Shown here: in pieces, positions 23,184-33,936 of the stretch
Numbering within the stretch: the stretch's first letter is position 1
Layout: every line of letters begins with the position of its first letter
NCBI RefSeq assembly: GCF_902459505.1
Contig: NC_047090.1
Coordinates: forward strand, 52,904,001-52,968,000
Reading direction: 5' to 3'
From: Geotrypetes seraphini
Lineage: Eukaryota; Chordata; Amphibia; Gymnophiona; Dermophiidae
Length of the DNA: 64,000 nt
The notes under the pieces: generated by a model
Told to the model about the DNA's origin: nothing
Databases searched by the model: none
The model's input: the letters and a program-made list of their open reading frames with translations, nothing else
Translations under genes and position numbers: made by a program

Positions 23184-23650
23184 GATGGAGGGAAGAGGAA
23201 GAGTTGGAAAGACAAATTTGAGATGGAGGCAGAAAAATGGTAGAAAACTGAATATGAAAATCAGTGCCAAAGAAGGATGTAGTGCAAAAAGTGAAGGAGA
23301 GGACAGAAACAGCAAATTAATAAGAAGGCCTTGGAAACAGAGTTAAGAGCACAGATGGAACAAGATGACCAGAAAAATAAAATTGCCAGATAACAAAGGT
23401 AGGAAAATATCTTTTATTTTCAATTTAGTGAATGAAATATGTCAGCTCTGAAAATTTACATCAGTTGATTTTATATTTTGGACTATTCAGGAAGAAATAC
23501 ATGCTCCTGTATGTTTCCTAAATCTTTGGGATATTTACCAACCACCCTGTAAACTGAGATCTGAGGGAGGGATGCGACTGATTAATGTCATGGAAGACAG
23601 AATTCATTATGTGAAAACGAAGAATTCCATGTGTGGTTTTATTTTGGTTT
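23184..23650 (+). other. Unclassified, hAT-like interior
   Basis: Purine-rich sequence that includes TAACAAAGGTAGGAAAATAT near 23391, the same internal module found in several hATs here. It may be the flank into which the L2-like LINE jumped. No gene is seen. Confidence 0.35.
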
Positions 23651-23766
23651 TTTAAAAATTATTTGTTACAATTAAATAAACATACAGAAATATCAATTCA
23701 ACATTAGCATAAACAAATGCATATCAAACAATACAAAAGGAAATAACCATCATTCATGATCTAGTC

Positions 23767-23963
23767 CAGTGGTTCCCAACCCTGTCCTGGAGGACCCCCA
23801 GGCCAGTCGGATTTTCAGGATAGCCCTAATGAATATGCATGAGAGAGATCTGCTTATAATGGAGATGCCAGGCATGCAAATCTGCTCCATGCATATTCAT
23901 TACGGCTATCCTGAAAACCCGACTGGCCTGGGGGTCTTCCAGGACAGATTTGGGTCTAGTCTG
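23767..23963. mobile_element. Short hAT MITE, palindromic
   Basis: It starts CAGTGGTTCCCAACCCTGTC and is almost wholly self-complementary (GGACCCCCAGGCCAGTCGG against CCGACTGGCCTGGGGGTC). The 8-bp duplication ATCTAGTC flanks it (23759-23766, 23964-23971). The right terminus has drifted. Confidence 0.75.
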
Positions 23964-24049
23964 ATCTAGTCCACGTTATTCTGGCCGCAAGTACTGTATC
24001 ATAGGAAATTAAAGTAACTAAACTAAATATTAACATCTTTAACAGGCAA

Positions 24050-26642
24050 AGAACATAAGAAATGCCTTCACCGGATCAGACCATTGAGTCCATCTAGTTT
24101 GGCGACCCGCACATGCGGCGGCTAAATTAGGTTTCGCCTGATGAAGACCCGTATCCTGCAATGTGATTTGCAAGAAGGTGTGCATCCAACTTGCCCTTGA
24201 ATCCCAAAATGGTGGTTTCCGTCACAACCTCCTCTGGGAGTGCATTCCAAGTGTCCACCACTCGCTGTGTGAAAAAGAACTTCCTAATATTTGTCCTGGA
24301 GTTGTTGCCCCTCAGTTTCAGTTCATGACCTCGTGTCCGAGTCACATTTGACAATGTGAATACCGATGTATCTTGCTCAATTTTGTCGAAACCTTTCAGT
24401 ATTTTAAAAGTCTCTATCATATCCCCTCGTAGTCTTCTCTTCTCAAGGGTGAACAATCCCAGATTTCCGAGGCGTTCTTTGTAGCTCAGATTTTCCATAC
24501 CCTTTACTAGCTTCTTAGCACGCCTCTGCACCTTCTCCAGCAAGGTTATATCCTTTTTTAGGTAGGGAGACCAGTGTTGGATACAGTATTCCAAGTGTGG
24601 TCTTACCATTGCTCTGTAAAGCGGCATTATGACGTCCGCCGATCTAGTCGTGATTCCTTTCTTTATCATGCCCAGCATCCTGTTTGCTTTCTTTGCCACC
24701 GCTGCGCATTAAGGCGATGGCTTCAGGGTTCTATCTATCAGTACCCCAAGGTCCCTCTCTTGTTCGCTCTTACCCAATGTTACACCTAACATTTTATATG
24801 CATACTAGCTTTAAAGCCCGTTACATTAACGGGTGCTAGAATATATGTGTGTGTCTATCTTTATTTCTTTCTCTCTCTGTCTCCTTAGCCGCTTTTTCCT
24901 GTCCATTCTCCCTTCTTTTTACCTCCCCTGTGTCCACCACTACCCCTTCACTGCTCCCCTTATCCAGCAGCAGCCCTTCTCCCTTTGTTTTACCTCCCCC
25001 CTGTCCATCAGCACCTCTTCCTGCTCCCCCTGTCCAGAAGGCCTCCCTTCATTTCCCCCCCCCGTCCATCATCACCTCTTCCTGTTCCCCCTGTCCAGCA
25101 ATAAGCCTTCCTTTTTTTCCCCCCTGTCCATCATCACCTCTTCCTGCTCGCATTTCCCTCCCCCTCCAGGTCCCTGTGCAGCAGTAGCAGCATTTTCCCC
25201 CACCCCCTTCCCTACTCTTACCACGATGTGGCCTGCTCCTTTTGGCCCCTCCGCCTTCCATTCCCGCGGTCTAGCCTGCTCCAAGGGCCCCCCCTTCCCT
25301 TATTGTGTTCCCCGCAGGGAGGCCCAGCTTCTTCCTGCACGTTACCTTTTTTTCATTCTGTTGCCCTCCTTCGCGTGGCTGCCTGCCTGGTCCCATTGAG
25401 CGGCTGAAATCTTTTTTTTTTTTTTGGCGCTTCCCTGCCCTGTGTTTGTTTTGGTGTTTGTCTGTTTGGCTGATGTATGTGGATTTTTTTTTTTCTGTGT
25501 CTCTCTCTCCTTTTATTTTTTTCTTTCTTTCAATGTTTCTCTATTGCTCCTTGTCTTTTTAAGGATTTTTTTTCCTGTATGTGTCTCTCTCTGTTTGTAT
25601 ATGGAGGTGTCATATGTCACCTATTTTTTTTTTTTTTGTAATAACTGAAGTTTCACAGAGTAAGTTGTTTTTTTTAATGTATATTACCAGCATTCCCTCC
25701 CTCTCCATTTCCCTCCCCTCACACTACTTTCCTGTGCAGCAGCAGCATTTCCCCTACCCCCCCTTTCCCTTCCCGCGGTCTGTTTGGCTCCCTTAGTCTC
25801 TTTCCGCCCCCCCCCCCCTTTCCCTTCCCGCGGTCCCGATAAACCTGCTACACCAGCAGCGTCTGCAGCACTGTACACACGCTGCTTCGGGGCCTTCTAC
25901 TGCCCTGATTTGCTCTGCTTCTGTGTCAGAGTAAATCAGGGCAGTAGAAGGCCCCGAAGCAGCTTGTGTACAGTGCTGCTGGAGTCGGGACCGCGGGAAG
26001 GTTTCTAGAGAGTAGCTGAACAGGTCACCGGCAGTCAATGAAGGGCTGCTGTCCTCGGGGTTGGAGCTGCGGCAGGAGCTTGAGTTGACAGTTTGTGGTC
26101 AGGCGGCCGTCCTCGTGCTCCGTCCACCGTGCGCGTGGGCTGCCTCTGCCCTCGGGTGCGCTCGGTGGCGATGCTTGTGGCAGCCATTGTGAAGGGGCGG
26201 CGTGGTACGGTCTGTATTTTGAGGTGGAGAGCAGGGAAGGGCGCGCATGCGCACTTGTCTTGCCACATCCCGACAGAAAAGGGATCAGGGAACACACGAG
26301 GCAAGTGCGCATGCACGGCTAGCATTTTATTATTTAAGATTCTTTGTTTTTTCTGCCCAGGTGCATCACTTTGCATTTATCTATATTAAAGTTCATCTGC
26401 CACTTTTCCGCCCATTTCACTAACAGGTTCAAGTCCCTCTGGAGTTCCTCACTGTCTTTTTGAGACCCAACTGCCCAGCATAGTTTTGTATCATCCGCAA
26501 ACTTGATTATATTACTTGTAGTTTCCTCTTCCATGTCATTTATGAAGATATTGAATAAGATGGGCCCAAGAACCGAGCCCTGGGGAACACCGCTTGTCAC
26601 TTTCTCCCAGTCCGAGAACTTTCCAAAGACATGTGGCTCACT
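24050..26642 (-). mobile_element. CR1-type LINE, 5'-truncated, split
   Basis: The minus-strand pieces 26642-26331 and 24789-24050 read on from each other: SDWEKVTSGVPQGSVLGPIL, then the FADDTKL catalytic box, KVMHLG, and after the insertion MLGMIKKGITTRSADVIMPL, ALPEEVV and the usual CR1 3' end with an AAGAAC/ATAAG-type tail near 24050. The coding potential is open within each piece. The upstream RT fingers and endonuclease are absent. Confidence 0.85.
24798..26322. mobile_element. Unclassified 1.5-kb insertion with 8-bp duplication
   Basis: It is flanked by CATTTTAT (24790-24797, 26323-26330) and splits the CR1 cleanly. It starts ATGCATACTAGCTTTAAAGC, followed by a small hairpin (AGCCCGTTACATTAACGGGT). 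The interior is pyrimidine-rich and ends with a long inverted repeat (about 25835-25995: CCTTCTACTGCCCTGATTT against AAATCAGGGCAGTAGAAGG) and a second one near 26240-26315. No good terminal inverted repeat is seen. The 8-bp duplication suggests a hAT-type origin. Confidence 0.55.
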
Positions 26643-27417
26643 TTTCAATGTCAAAAACATCCTCCCAAACAAAGAAAAAAGAGGAAATTAAGAAACTATC
26701 TGCAAAGGTTTATCTTTAAGAAAATCATCTAACTGGACTGCATTCAAAAACACGTGAAGGAGCATAATCGATAGGTCGTATAAATGCTCTATGCGTCGGC
26801 GGTGTAAGACGTCCAGGGAAATGTATCGATAATGGAAAGATGTCCAAGTCAATTGATTATCGGCACGAAAGACGTCCAGCATAAACACGTCCACATGTGC
26901 TATACTTAAGCCGTCCAACTTTTCCTGCCAAAATGAGGCTCGTCCAAACAGTACGTATATCTATTGTCACCGCGATCCGCTGGACGACTTGCTAGTCGTA
27001 TAGCGCTCCTTATCTATTAGTTGTCCTGGCACATGTCCCACTGATGTCCCACTGTCCCCAACAACGTCCTGCATGCCCATATATAAACCACCACGTGGAA
27101 GTGCGACCCTTGTGGGTGTAGTAGGCTTTGAGTGAGGAGTCAGGAGAGTGATTGGAGTTTGGTGGAGGATAGGATAGTTTATATAGATTATTGAGTGGGA
27201 TCGAGTGATTGGAGAGTATTTATGTGAGTGTGTGTGTGAGAGCAAGTGAGAGAGAGTGCAAGCGTGACAGACAAGAGAGACAGTGTGAGTGATTGTGGGA
27301 GGAGAGATCGTGTAGTGAGGAAGGGCATGCCAGGAAGAGTGTGTGGCCACCAGGGTGAGTGTGGGAGAGGGTGTGTGAGTGTGTGTGTGAGAGCTTGTGT
27401 GAGTGCGTGCGGGTGTG

Positions 27418-29398
27418 ATGGTGGAGCGAAGGGAGCCAAACTACTCCCTAGCGGAGACTGAGTCCCTAGTGGAGCTCTGCCTCCAGTATAAGGCACAGGT
27501 GTTTGGCCACAATGGCAGGAGACCACCCCACAACATCGCCATGAGGGCCTGGTCCAGAATACGTGACACCCTGCATAGGTGAGAACCCCCACAGTACCTA
27601 TCACTATGTAGCCAGTGTGTCCTAGTCTCTAAACCTGTCACCTATTGCTCCCACCCCCATCTTTCAAGGAATTGCTTGCTTATTCTGTGTTGCATAAAAA
27701 TAGATAAATCGGTATATAGATATATATATATAAAGGAAACATAGATAGATTGATAGATAAAGAAGGATAACAATATCTTGGCAGGCAGATGTTTCATTTC
27801 TGGATATGTCCCTACCTCATCAGAATATACATGACATATGTGATGTGCTCAATGCCCTCATAACCCTGCATATGTTTGAAAAGGACTGTCACCTGACCAT
27901 ATTCTCCACCATATCTCTCTTGCAGGCGTTATGGTGTGTACCGTGACCTCGAGTCCCTGAAGCGCAGGTGGCGCAGGGTCTACCGGGAAAACCCAGCCCT
28001 CATCCGGCGCACCAGACACTGCCTCAGAGCTGGACGTAAGTGGCAGCCCCCCCCCCCCCCAGTCAGTAGCACAGCTATGGCAGATGCCATGTAAGACATA
28101 CCAGAAACCTTGAAATGTGGAGGTGACTATCAGATGCTAAAAAGCTAAAATGGAGAAACGGGAGGTAATTGTCACATCAATGAATATCTCTGCAGTTTAT
28201 ATTGGCGCTGGTAGCATACTGAGTGCTCATTCTCTCAACCCCTTCTCTGCAATGAACTGCATTGTTAAAGAAGCATACCTGAACAAGGGATTTATGCCTC
28301 AGAAGCTGCCGGCCACATGTTGGTCTGGAGGTCACCTTCATAGCTCCAAACCGATGTCAGGCCTGCTGTTGTGGGGGCATATATCCCTTGTTTAATTATG
28401 CCTCCTTGACAATGCAGTTCATTGCAGAGAAGGGCTTCAGAGAGAAACTATCCGATTCTAAGCATAATGTGTGATTCATAGTTGCACCTGTCACCCTCTA
28501 TCCTATGTCATCTCATGTCTGCTACCTCTCAAAGCTCACCTTCTTGTCAATGTGCTGTTCTTTGGCAGCTGTGCTAGTATGCAACCTATTGCCAACCAAA
28601 ATGTGGGTGATGAGATACCGGTCAGACCACTGTGTCAACATATACATCAAAGCCATTCAGTGTCACCTGCATAAGCTGCCCACCTTTTGTTTAGATGTAT
28701 ACCAGTGTAACTGTACACAGAAAGTAGTTTACATATGTGTTCACACACTGGCCTGACCTGTCTCCCACTTAGTCACACTGGGTTGGGTGGGGGGGGGTGA
28801 TAAGTAATTGTGTATGTAGTATGCAACCAATGCACGCTATGGTAACCCTGACTTCATATTCTTACTGTACACAGGTCGCGCACAGCATGCCGCTGAGGGC
28901 ATAGCCCAGGAGTTGGTGGCGGACATGTGCCAACAGGCAGCCAGAGAGGCAGTGGCAGAGGCAGAGGCTAAGCAGGAGGAGGAAGGCTACTCTGCCTCCG
29001 AGGAAAGTCTGCCACCTGAAGATGTGTTGGAGGTGTCGGATGGGGAGGACCAGGCCCAGGTGGAAGAGGTGGAGGCACAGGTGGTGGCAGAGGTGGAGCA
29101 GCAGCATGTGATGGAGGAGCAGGGCGCATGGGAGGTCCCTGACCTCTATGAGGATATTCCCCCTCTTGAAGGGGATGAAGAAGTGGTTGTGGAGGAAGCA
29201 GCCCCGGCCCCACGCCATGATCTGCAGCCAGCAGCCCCAGTAGTTCCTCCCCCTCCTGAGGCCTATGGACAGCTACTGAACGTTGTGGCCGAAATGCGCA
29301 GCGAACTGCAGGAGGGGAGGTGTGAAACCATGCAGACCCTGCAGGAAATCGTGAGCCTTCTGTGCCAGCTGGTTGGCATCTTTCAGGAGCCCGTTTAG
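27418..29398 (+). CDS. Harbinger accessory protein A, SANT/Myb-like, three exons, intact
   Basis: The exons are 27418-27578, 27926-28035 and 28875-29398, joined at GT...AG sites (CATAG|GTGAG, TGCAG|GCG, GGAC|GTAAG, ACAG|GTCG); the phases fit and give 264 residues. Exons 1 and 2 form a SANT/Myb-like trihelix domain (residues about 8-85): NYSLAETESLVELCLQYK, AMRAWSRIRDTLHRRYG, LKRRWRRVYRE. The rest is very acidic (about 110-200, Glu-rich), then Pro-rich, and ends in an amphipathic helix. Harbinger SANT proteins bind the transposon ends and carry the nuclease to the nucleus. AATAAA at 29789-29794 is a likely poly(A) signal. ATG 27418 is the first in frame. No homologue name can be given from the sequence alone. 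Confidence 0.75.
28233..28440. repeat. Imperfect inverted repeat in intron 2 of gene A
   Basis: CTTCTCTGCAATGAACTGCA at the left and TGCAGTTCATTGCAGAGAAG at the right pair perfectly over 20 bp, with further pairing inward. It looks like a palindromic MITE. Confidence 0.75.
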
Positions 29399-30318
29399 GG
29401 GACGAAGGGGCAAACCTGAGGGCCACGCTGCCAATGGGCCATTGAGGCCCCAATCATGTTACCAACAGTGTCCCTGACAGCTCACAAGTAGCTGGCAGAA
29501 ATCCAATGACTGAAAGGACATCACATGGCCTCTCCATTGCATATTCAGGAGATTTTACCTACTGTATTTCATTGAGACATACTTGGATGTTAGCCTACTT
29601 GATGTTACTGGCTGTCGGCTACAATGCTGTCACCATATTCTCTGCCAATGATTACAAGTGTTGAGATGTGATGTACAGATGCAAACTGTACAGTGATGGT
29701 TAAGGTGTGCAATAGTTGCACTGAAGGTGTGTTCCAATCCCATGACTAGGGTAGGAAGACATGCATATGGTGGGACAGTGTTATACACAATAAAGGGTAC
29801 CTTCCCCATATCAGTGGAAAACAGGTATGCAGTGAAATTAAAAGTCTCTGCCATCGGATGGGATGTGGTGAGGAGGCCCTAAAGATTGACACTTAAAACG
29901 TGGGAATGCTAAGCTGTATATCTGAGGTCACAAATAGCTTCTCTAACCTATGGGCCAATGGATGATGATGTAACCAGGCCAGAGGTACACTGAGCAGCAT
30001 TGAGAGAAGGCACAACCTCTGGGGACAGAGGCTGCAGCAGCAGGACAGCCCTCACAGATTTTGCTGACCCTTACAAATGAAAAAGTATGTGAGGCTCAGA
30101 ACTGCTCACTTACTTTGCACAGATTGGAGCAGTGTTAGGCATGTGCCATGTTGTTAGTATAAGTATGATGATATTGTATTTTCTCATAAAGCGTACATAT
30201 TTGTATGGCCATCGTTCTATGACAGTCTTTTGTGACCAGGTGTTCTACCATTCTTGACTACCTCAGCAAAGGTGTAAGCAGTTATATTTGAATCTTGACT
30301 ACAAAAAACAGAACAAAA
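29399..30318 (+). other. Harbinger 3' region of gene A, no gene seen
   Basis: It holds the gene A 3' UTR with AATAAA at 29789-29794, then AT-rich sequence up to the CR1 insertion. No other coding signal. Confidence 0.4.
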
Positions 30319-32830
30319 TAAATACCAGAGGGAGACCAAATTCCTGGAGGTCACGAGGGACTGTTTCATGGAACAGCTGGTCACGGAACCAACACGGGGA
30401 GATGCCACTCTTGACCTAATCTTCAACGGACTAGGGGGACTCGCTAAAGAGGTGGCGGTACTAGCCCCACTAGGAAACAGCGATCACAACACGATCCAGT
30501 ACAAACTAGAATTTGGAACATCCAAGGTGAAAAGAACTACAACGACGGCACTCAACTTCAAAAAAGAGAATTATGAGGCCATGAGGAAAATGGTGGGAAA
30601 GAAATTCAACGACAACAAAAGGAAGATGGAGTCCGTAAAAAAAGCCTGGACCCTACTCAAGGGCACAGTGCACGAAGCGCAGAACCTGTGCATCCCCAAG
30701 TTCAGGAAAGGATGCAATAAAAATAGAACAAAAAACCCAGTGTGGATAACAAATGCAGTGAAAAAGGCGATAAGTGACAAGAAAGCATCATTCAAAAAAT
30801 GGAAAAAGGACAAAGCAGATGACAACCAAAAGGAGCATAAAAAACACCAAAAGGAGTGTCACCGAGTGGTTAGGAAAGCAAAAAGAGAATATGAAGAGAA
30901 ACTGGCGGGGGAAGCGACAAACTTCAAATCATTCTTCAGGTACGTTAAGGGGAAGCAACCAGCAAGGGAGGAAGTGGGACCCTTGGATGATGGAGACAGG
31001 AAGGGAGTGGTAAAAGAGGAAAAGGAGATAGCTGACAGGTTAAATGAGTTCTTCACGTCAGTTTTCACGAGGGAGGACACTACTAACATTCCGGAACCCG
31101 AAGAGATCGTAAAAGGAGATCTGGATGAAAATCTGGTCCAACTAGAGGTAAGCAAGGTGGATGTCCTCAGGCAGATAGACAGGCTAAAGAGCGACAAATC
31201 GCCAGGTCCGGACGGCATTCACCCAAGGGTACTCAAGGACTTAAGGAACGAAATAGCTGAGCCACTTCGACAAATATGCAACCTATCCTTAAAAACTGGA
31301 GAGATTCCGGAGGACTGGAAAATAGCAAATGTCACGCCCATCTTCAAGAAAGGCTCAAGGGGAGACCCAGGAAACTACAGGCCGGTGAGCTTGACCTCAG
31401 TCCCGGGAAAGATGATGGAAGTGCTGATTAAAGACAGCATCTGGGAACACATCGAAAAAAATGGGCAGCTAAAGTCGAGCCAGCATGGTTTCTGCAAGGG
31501 CAGGTCATGCCTCACGAACTTATTACACTTCTTTGAGGGGGTAAATAGCCAGGTGGATAAAGGGGAATCCATAGACATCATTTACCTTGACTTCCAAAAA
31601 GCCTTCGACAAGGTGCCACACGAAAGATTGCTAAGGAAGCTATGGAACCACGGGGTGCAAGGGGAGGTCCACCGATGGATCAAAAACTGGCTGGCGGGCA
31701 GGAAACAGAGGGTTGGAGTAAAGGGCCATTACTCAGACTGGCAATGGGTCAAGAGTGGAGTTCCACAGGGGTCGGTGCTGGGACCGCTCCTGTTCAACAT
31801 ATTCATAAATGACCTGGAGGCGGGAACAAAATGTGAGGTCATTAAATTTGCGGACGACACCAAACTATACAGCAGGGTCAAAAATACAGAGGACTGCGAA
31901 GATCTCCAAAAAGATCTGACAACGCTGGAAGAGTGGGCCAAAAAGTGGCAAATGAGCTTCAACATAGGGAAATGCAAGGTCATGCATGTAGGGAATAAGA
32001 ACCCAATGTTCACTTACAAAATGGGGGGATCACCGCTAGGGGTGAGCAACCTTGAAAGGGACCTGGGAGTGATGGTAGACACAACATTAAAGGCGTCGGC
32101 GCAGTGCGCCACAGCCTCAAGGAAGGCAGACAAAATGTTGGGTATCATTAAGAAGGGTATCACGGCCAGGACAAAGGAAGTCATCCTGCCACTGTATCAT
32201 GCAATAGTGCACCCGCACCTGGAGTACTGTGTCCAGTACTGGTCGCCGTACCTCAAAAAGGACATGGTGGTACTTGAGAGAGTCCAGAGAAGAGCAACTA
32301 GGCTAATAAAGGGTATGGAGGACCTCTCATATACTGACAGACTGAAAAAGCTGGGGCTTTTCTCCCTGGAAAAGCGGAGACTTAGAGGAGACATGATAGA
32401 AACCTTCAAGATCATGAAGGGCATAGAAAAAGTAGACAGGGACAGATTTTTCAAATTATGGGGAACCACAAGTACAAGGGGGCACTCAGAGAAATTGAAA
32501 GGGGAAAGGTTTAGAACAAACGGCAGAAAGTTCTTTTTCACCCAGAGGGTAGTGAATACATGGAACGCGCTACCGGAGAATGTGATAAGCAGGAGCACGC
32601 TACAGGGCTTCAAAGAAGGTTTGGATAGGTACCTGGAGGACAAAGGGATCGAGGGGTACAGATAGGACTAGAGGTAGGTTATAGGGATAGGATTAGAGGT
32701 AAGTTATAAAATTAGTCGGGGACCACTGTTCAGGCAATAAGCCTGATGGACCGCCGCGGGAGCGGACCGCTGGGCAAGATGGACCTCTGGTCTGTCTCAG
32801 CGGAGGCAACTTCTTTTGTCTTATGTTCTT
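30319..32830 (+). mobile_element. CR1-type LINE, 5'-truncated, open frame
   Basis: A 5'-truncated CR1 with the 3' UTR typical of the family (GATGGACCGCCGCGGGAGCG) and an end of CTTATGTTCTTAT. It is inserted in the Harbinger between genes A and B. No clear target duplication, as is usual for CR1. Confidence 0.85.
30368..32665 (+). CDS. CR1 ORF2, C-terminal 765 residues, uninterrupted
   Basis: The frame is open for 765 codons. It begins within the end of the endonuclease (LDLIFNGLGG, then GNSDHNTIQY, which holds the SDH triad), passes a Lys-rich linker, and contains the full RT: SDKSPGPDGIHPRVLKDL, NYRPVSLTSVPGKMMEVL, YLDFQKAFDKVPHERLL, GVPQGSVLGPLLFNIF, IKFADDTKLYS (catalytic FADD) and KCKVMHVG. 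The C-terminus (RGDMIETFKIMKG, FFTQRVVNTWNALPENV) is complete. The first ATG is arbitrary, as the element is cut off upstream. It lacks most of the endonuclease, so it cannot move on its own, yet the absence of stops points to a recent insertion. Confidence 0.9.
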   Translation: MEQLVTEPTRGDATLDLIFNGLGGLAKEVAVLAPLGNSDHNTIQYKLEFGTSKVKRTTTTALNFKKENYEAMRKMVGKKFNDNKRKMESVKKAWTLLKGTVHEAQNLCIPKFRKGCNKNRTKNPVWITNAVKKAISDKKASFKKWKKDKADDNQKEHKKHQKECHRVVRKAKREYEEKLAGEATNFKSFFRYVKGKQPAREEVGPLDDGDRKGVVKEEKEIADRLNEFFTSVFTREDTTNIPEPEEIVKGDLDENLVQLEVSKVDVLRQIDRLKSDKSPGPDGIHPRVLKDLRNEIAEPLRQICNLSLKTGEIPEDWKIANVTPIFKKGSRGDPGNYRPVSLTSVPGKMMEVLIKDSIWEHIEKNGQLKSSQHGFCKGRSCLTNLLHFFEGVNSQVDKGESIDIIYLDFQKAFDKVPHERLLRKLWNHGVQGEVHRWIKNWLAGRKQRVGVKGHYSDWQWVKSGVPQGSVLGPLLFNIFINDLEAGTKCEVIKFADDTKLYSRVKNTEDCEDLQKDLTTLEEWAKKWQMSFNIGKCKVMHVGNKNPMFTYKMGGSPLGVSNLERDLGVMVDTTLKASAQCATASRKADKMLGIIKKGITARTKEVILPLYHAIVHPHLEYCVQYWSPYLKKDMVVLERVQRRATRLIKGMEDLSYTDRLKKLGLFSLEKRRLRGDMIETFKIMKGIEKVDRDRFFKLWGTTSTRGHSEKLKGERFRTNGRKFFFTQRVVNTWNALPENVISRSTLQGFKEGLDRYLEDKGIEGYR

Positions 32831-33936
32831 ATATCTACCTCTAAACTGGGTGTCATGTGTGATCCCTTGATGTCATGTCACTGACCTGCACTGAACAAAA
32901 GGGCAGGCAGGCAGCCTACTGAAAGTGGGAACGTGGCCATCTTGTAAGTGAGATCTGGATGAGACCAGGACCATGTCACATGCAGGACCTGAGACAGAGG
33001 TTGTGTTAGTAAGAGTTCCAAAAAAAAGGGGAGAGACGTAGACTTGTGAGTTCCATGATTTGCAATGGATGTAACACCTGACTGTCTGAATAGCACCCCC
33101 CTCTTTCTAGAGGCCTCTGCTAACCCTAGACTGATGGGACATATTAGGATTGAGGACCCATGTAAAGGAGAGCTGGTGACTGCTGGGCAATGCTGACGAT
33201 CATATGCAATCAGTTAGGTGCCATAAGAGCTACACATGTGCAAGGTGAAGCACTAGGAAGCAGACCAGTGTCAACTGAGAGGGTATCCCCCCTCCCTCCT
33301 AATGATACCAAACTGCTGTAACAGCTGAGCCACCAACAGGGCCACATATACACCTGTGGGCAGGATCAAGGGTGTGTAAGGCAGGAATCCCAGGGGAGGG
33401 GGGTAAGGTGAAGCAATCATTGGAGGAAGGGGGTGGCATTGTGGGATAAGGAGCCCCCCCTAGGCAGGGATGGGGGACGGGAAGAGTGAAGAGCTGTGTT
33501 TCAGGAAGCTCACACAGTCGTTGCCCTTACCCTGTTATGGCCCCTATACAGATTGCTTCTCCCTCCCCGCCCCCCCCCCCCCCCCGTTCGTCTAAACGCT
33601 ATTTCAAACACCTTTCCAGAGGGTGACCAGCAATGTGAGCCCCAGACATATCTATAAGCATTGAAAACATCATAGGTGAAGCAGGAATATTTGCGTACCT
33701 GAATACAGCCACAGGCTTGAAAAGGCAGCCCATGTAATCTGTAACATGCAGCAAACGAGTTCGGATTATATCAGTAGATGGGAAGGTGTCTCAGAACAGA
33801 AAGGAGACGGAAGTTCGTGCTGATATAGACGTATCCCGGCCCTCTAAATTTAAACGTACCAAGAAACGTGGACTAGACGTGTTTCGGATTTGTCCATAAC
33901 CGACCAGATGGACGTATTACGTCAAGTCGTCTAGCG
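32831..33936 (+). other. Harbinger interior between the CR1 and a hAT
   Basis: No coding signal. There is a poly(C) run near 33567-33584. The last 110 bp carry repeated ACGTC/ACGTG-type motifs (near 33826, 33871, 33910) like those at the transposon ends. They sit upstream of gene B and may be promoter or transposase-binding sites. Confidence 0.4.

Noticed and set aside
24833-25562. Pyrimidine-rich open frames with hydrophobic translation resembling membrane proteins
   Set aside because: Translation of CT-rich sequence always gives Ser/Leu/Phe/Pro-rich runs; it lies in a mobile element.
28150-28756. Short frames in intron 2 of Harbinger gene A
   Set aside because: They lie between good splice sites and are partly in an inverted repeat.
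33560-33590. Poly(C) run as a functional element
   Set aside because: A simple homopolymer, with no flanking signal.
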